From Tetrahymena elliotti 4EA (taxonomy: Eukaryota > Ciliophora > Oligohymenophorea > Hymenostomatida > Tetrahymenidae), in NCBI GenBank assembly GCA_000231825.2, contig JH720319.1:558001-622000 (forward strand): a stretch of 64,000 nt of DNA, in the 5' to 3' direction. The notes under the pieces were generated by a model. The model saw only the letters and a list, made by a program, of their open reading frames with translations, made no database searches and was not told the origin of the DNA. A program made the translations under genes and the position numbers. Within the stretch, counting starts at the first letter, position 1. Each line of letters begins with the position of its first letter. This document shows positions 60,247-64,000 of this stretch, in pieces.

Positions 60247-62280
60247 ATGAGTTAGCTTACTATGGATTAGCTTTAGCAAGCATATGGAGGATTGACTTTA
60301 AATAATATGGATCAATTATAGTATACTGATTAAAAAGAGTTAGCTAGAGGTCCAGGAACAATTTGTTTGCTTAAATTCAATAGAAACAATCCTAAAGTCA
60401 AACAAGTTATCTACAAATATGCAGATTTTAAATCTGATGAAGAATCAGCTAGAATTACGCGTGAAGCAGATTTAGGAATTCCCCTTATAAATAGAGAAAA
60501 ATATACTTAAAAAGTTCTTGACTATTAAGTGGGTAGACACACATATCAAGCAATTTATGAATACATTGATGGTAAATATTGATATTTATTTCTCTTTATT
60601 ATTTTTTGTATGGAATTAGCAAATTAGATGATAGCAAAAATGACAACAATAATAATACTTCATTTTGGAAAAGAAAAGCATGAAATATTAAAGTAACTCT
60701 TATTTATTTAACATAAAAGGAGAAAGTTTGTTTGATTACAGAGAGAAGAGAAAGGAACAAAATGATCCTATTTTATATCAAGAAGCCGCTGCTCTTACAT
60801 TAGAAGTATGGAAAATAATAGAGCCTTTACATGCTAAAGGAGTAAGCCATAAGAATATCAAATTGACAAATATAATTAGGAAAAATTCAGATGGAAGACT
60901 ATACTTAAGTAATATATTTTAAAAATGACATTTAAAAATGAATTGAATTTCTGATTAACTTAAAAAAATGTTTGAATCATTCATAAATAATTGTAAAAGG
61001 TGATTTTAATTTTGGAAATACTCTTTATGGCAAGATGCATTTTGGTATTAAATTCAATGAATAAATGGCTTTGTATAACTTATGTTTTGATTAAGATGGT
61101 ATGAGTGAATCTGCAATAGGTATTAGAGTAAATTCAGAATTATACATCCAAGATATTAAGAAGATAAATCTATTTATTTTTTATAATAGTTAGATGGATA
61201 CAGCTTAGTAATGCTCTTCTGCTCAATCTTGAGTAAAAAGCTAAGTCTAGGATAGTTTTCTAAAGGAAACCCAACAAATTTCATCAACATGCAAGGTCTG
61301 GCACCTCCTGTTCCTGATGAAGTTATAGACCATATCAAATTTTTATCTATAGGAGATTCTTTTGGTAATAGATAACCCTTTTCTGAAGCTATTAGAATAT
61401 TTAGCTTATGGTCTAACTAATAAGTTTAATTGATATAACAAGTTTAGTTTTAAGTGTTAGATGAAATTAAATAAATCGCTATTTAAGAAATTACTCCTGA
61501 TAAAGTTATCATGATTCATCCGTAAATTAATAACTTTCATAAATTGCAAAGCCAAGATCTTTGAATCCTTTTTTTTAAATAGATGCTCTAATATTTCAGA
61601 TGAGTAATTCTACAGCTACATGGATTGTTTATGGAACAAATAGAAATAACCATTTAAGAAAATCACTCTCCATTTTGGGTAAATGAAATTAATAATTAAA
61701 AAATAATGAACCTTATTTTTTATTATTTTAAAGAGGAAATATGATCACTTAAAATTCGTTTTGTAGATTGGTTGATGTATTTGATAACTTGAACACCTCA
61801 AATTTGTAAAATTTATCTATCTAGATGAATTACAATAATGTACAAAATATTTACAATTTTGTTATGAAATTCTAACAACTTAAACTTCCATCTCTCGAGA
61901 AGTTATCAGTAGGATTTAAGTGATTATTAGATTTGCTTTTTATTTTTTTTACTTTATTCTCTTTTTTTAAAAAAATATTATTAGCTCCTGTTAAGTGTAT
62001 TCTGAGAATATTTTGTTTTTCTTAGACTCAATATTGAAGTAAGACTTTTAGAATCTCAAAAAATTGTTTATGGATTTCAGGTAAATAAAATTGAAAATTG
62101 AATATTAATTAAGCATTACTTTTAAAATATTTTAGAGGAAATTGCAACATCTAAGAAAATGAGTAATTACAAAAGATTATTTAACAATTAAAATAAAAGT
62201 ATAAATCAAGAATTAACTCTAAAGATCCTAAAAACAGAGAAAGATATATTATTAAATGTGATCAAGATATAGCCTCATGA
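60247..62280 (+). CDS. Degenerate (pseudo)kinase with C-terminal leucine-rich repeats
   Basis: Eight exons (60247-60571, 60720-60908, 61000-61127, 61190-61521, 61583-61678, 61734-61919, 61985-62080, 62136-62280) give 498 residues, with all splice phases consistent. The N-terminal 330 residues follow a kinase fold. The candidate Lys is K57 in VIYKYADF. The catalytic loop is HKN (152-154, in HAKGVSHKNIKLTNII) instead of HRD. The DFG position is DFN (173-175), and LDGYSLVMLFCSIL replaces the DxWSxG helix. Without the HRD Asp it is probably inactive. The C-terminal part has leucine-rich repeats (FKKITLHFGG, NLQNLSIQMNYNNV, LPSLEKLSVGFN, FQNLKKLFMDF). Such kinase-LRR fusions recur in ciliate genomes. 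Its partner is unknown. Exons 5 to 8 rest on my splice choices. Confidence 0.75.
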
Positions 62281-63183
62281 TTAATTTTTAAATATTTAGT
62301 TTTATAATAGTAATAGTTCATATCTAAAAAGTTTATTAATATTTTTAATTAATATAAAATTTTATTTTCAACAACCTAAGTAGATTAAACTAATAAAATA
62401 TTTGAAGTTTATTAAATGAATTTATTTCAACAATATATTGAATTTAAAAAAATGAGTGATGTTTTTCTTCTTTTTTAAAATATTAATCAGTATAAATATT
62501 ATTTTTAATACACAAAAAAATCCTTGTTAAAAAATTTTATTATTTCATTATTTTACTTTTTTAAAGCATTTTTTTAGTCTTAATAATCTTTGTTAAAAAA
62601 TTCATATACATATGAATGAACCCTAAGGTTCAGTCATTTAATGGTATTCACACAATATATAAACAAACATCAATTAAAATTAAAATATTTAGTTATTTTA
62701 AAATGTAAAAAAAATAAAAAAAGAACCTTTCAAAAATTAACAATAAAATTTATATTACATTTAATCTATTAGATAAGATATATTATTTAAGGTTACTTAA
62801 AATCTAAAAACTATTCAGACTAATCTTAAATAGGTTGAGTCTATCTGGAAAGGGATAAACTTATATCTTTTCATATTTTTTTTATTAGCTAAACTACTAT
62901 GAATAAAATTAAAAATAAATATTGAAAGACATTTTGAAATAAATAAAAAATTTAGTGTTAAAAGTAAAAAAATAAATGAATTTTTATCCAAAAAAATTAA
63001 AAAATAAAGGTAAATATTTGGTGATGGATTGATTAATTAAAATTATTAGAAATGACAATTATTTATTTAATATGCAATTATTTTAAAATCAAACAGAATC
63101 AAATTTAAAATAAATATTTCATTTAATTTTCTACAAACTGAAAAATAAATAAATGAATACAATGATAATTTATGATTGATTAT
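62281..63183. other. Intergenic between convergent genes
   Basis: AT-rich. A small perfect inverted repeat, TGAACC-CTAA-GGTTCA, lies at 62617-62632 with extra pairing possible outside it; it may lie in a 3' UTR. Nothing else was recognised. Confidence 0.5.
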
Positions 63184-64000
63184 TCATAATGAGAAAAGAA
63201 TAATTCCTATTATAAAGAATAGTAGATAGCCTATAATTAGATACCTACTAACATGTTTATTAGCCCTAAGTTAATTTATGTTAAGAATAATAACATTTCC
63301 AATCACTATTCCAATCATTATTAGAAGTATAACTTTGAAGTGTTTATGAAATTGTACATTTATATTGGTAGATGTATTAGCTATTGAGCTTACAAGGCAT
63401 ACTATTCCTAGAATTAAACCTATTTTAAAAATAGCCAACTGTAAAAATGTGAGTAAAAAATCTACTGGGTCTTTTTCCTTTTTAGCAAATTAGTAATTGT
63501 ATGTAAAGAAAGGAAGTTATAAAAACAACCCTGTAATTGATATACTAAAGATAGAATTATGAGCTGAAAAAATATATCCAGCAATATTGTCAATTAGGTA
63601 TTCTAGACCTACCATTAAACCGCAAATAATAACCATATTGACCAAAAAACTTCCTGCTAATTTTCTATGCGAAGGATTTAAGTGGTAATTTGGCAATAAA
63701 TATCTATTAAATTAAAGGAAATTTTAAAAAGATAAAAAAGAAATAGTGATAAAAAATTACATGATTAAATGTATTGGGAAGAAGATAATATAACAGAATA
63801 TGTCAAAAGGATGTGAAGGTAATGCTAAATTAACTTAGAATTTTTCTTATTAACCAAATACATCATCATATTAATTATCCATCATTTAAATCATTTAAGG
63901 ATCTTCATTCATCATCATATTTGGTTTTACATCTTTATCTGATTAATTTTCTCCTTTTAATTACTATTGGTAACCGTTGCCATATTTGTTACTGAAATTA
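63184..64000 (-). CDS. Multi-pass membrane protein, perhaps a divergent cation/Ca exchanger; 5' end outside window
   Basis: The 3' part is exons 64000-63761 (continuing off the window) and 63703-63184, giving about 253 residues after removal of a 57-nt intron. A hydrophilic Asn/Gln/Asp-rich loop comes first. Then LPSHPFDIFCYIIFFPIHLI opens five or six hydrophobic helices, and the protein ends in ANKHVSRYLIIGYLLFF and IGIILFSL. The loop followed by a helix group, and the last short segment, resemble the C-terminal half of Ca/cation antiporters (NCLX/CCX type), but the conserved alpha-repeat residues (G-N/T-S-x-x-D/E) are not visible. The assignment is therefore tentative; an unrelated transporter-like fold is possible. 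Confidence 0.6.

Noticed and set aside
1..64000. Telomeric GGGGTT repeats, the chromosome breakage sequence, CRISPR arrays, rRNA or transposase genes
   Set aside because: Looked for by eye on both strands and not found; a motif search would be needed to exclude degenerate copies.

Overview
The window is from a ciliate macronuclear-type genome, most likely Tetrahymena or a close relative. It is very AT-rich. Every convincing gene reads through in-frame TAA and TAG (as Gln) and stops only at TGA, which is ciliate nuclear code 6. Introns are GT..AG, AT-rich and mostly about 50 to 500 nt. Gaps between genes reach 4 kb, which argues against Paramecium (tiny introns, compact spacing). A standard-code ORF scan therefore cuts nearly all genes here into fragments. 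I rebuilt the models by eye from both strands, and exon lengths were checked to keep frame.

Layout. 0-10 kb: the 3' part of an MFS sugar transporter (+), two tandem MDR (quinone/enoyl reductase-like) paralogs with identical exon phases (-), and an Asn/Gln/Ser-rich unknown (-). 11-22 kb: the dynein assembly factor Kintoun/DNAAF2 (+), a galactokinase of the GALK2/plant type (-), and the 5'-3' exonuclease Xrn2/Rat1 (+). 22-31 kb: two gene-poor stretches of over 4 kb each, around one calmodulin-like gene (-). 31-44 kb: a 1481-aa leucine-rich/low-complexity protein (-), an inner nuclear membrane protein of the Heh/Src1/MAN1 family (+), and a tubulin tyrosine ligase-like glutamylase (-). 45-52 kb: a FUN14 protein carrying an EF-hand (+), a ULK-like kinase (-), and mitochondrial pyruvate carrier MPC2 (+). 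53-54 kb: a frame-broken coding remnant (-), followed by a diverged tandem duplication and a GC-rich hairpin plus (TA)n element. 56-62 kb: two consecutive pseudokinase genes (+), one with a PH domain and one with C-terminal leucine-rich repeats. 63-64 kb: a multi-pass membrane protein (-) that runs off the window.

The genes do not form a pathway or operon. Some fit ciliate cell biology: DNAAF2 (ciliary dynein assembly), the TTLL enzyme (tubulin glutamylation) and the Ca-binding protein. FUN14-EF and MPC2 are mitochondrial, and the MSC protein belongs to the nuclear envelope.

The observations most worth following up are the FUN14 protein with a built-in EF-hand, the adjacent pair of pseudokinases, the frameshifted coding island near 53.4 kb, the coding-like islands upstream of the leucine-rich gene, and a possible structured RNA near 26 kb.
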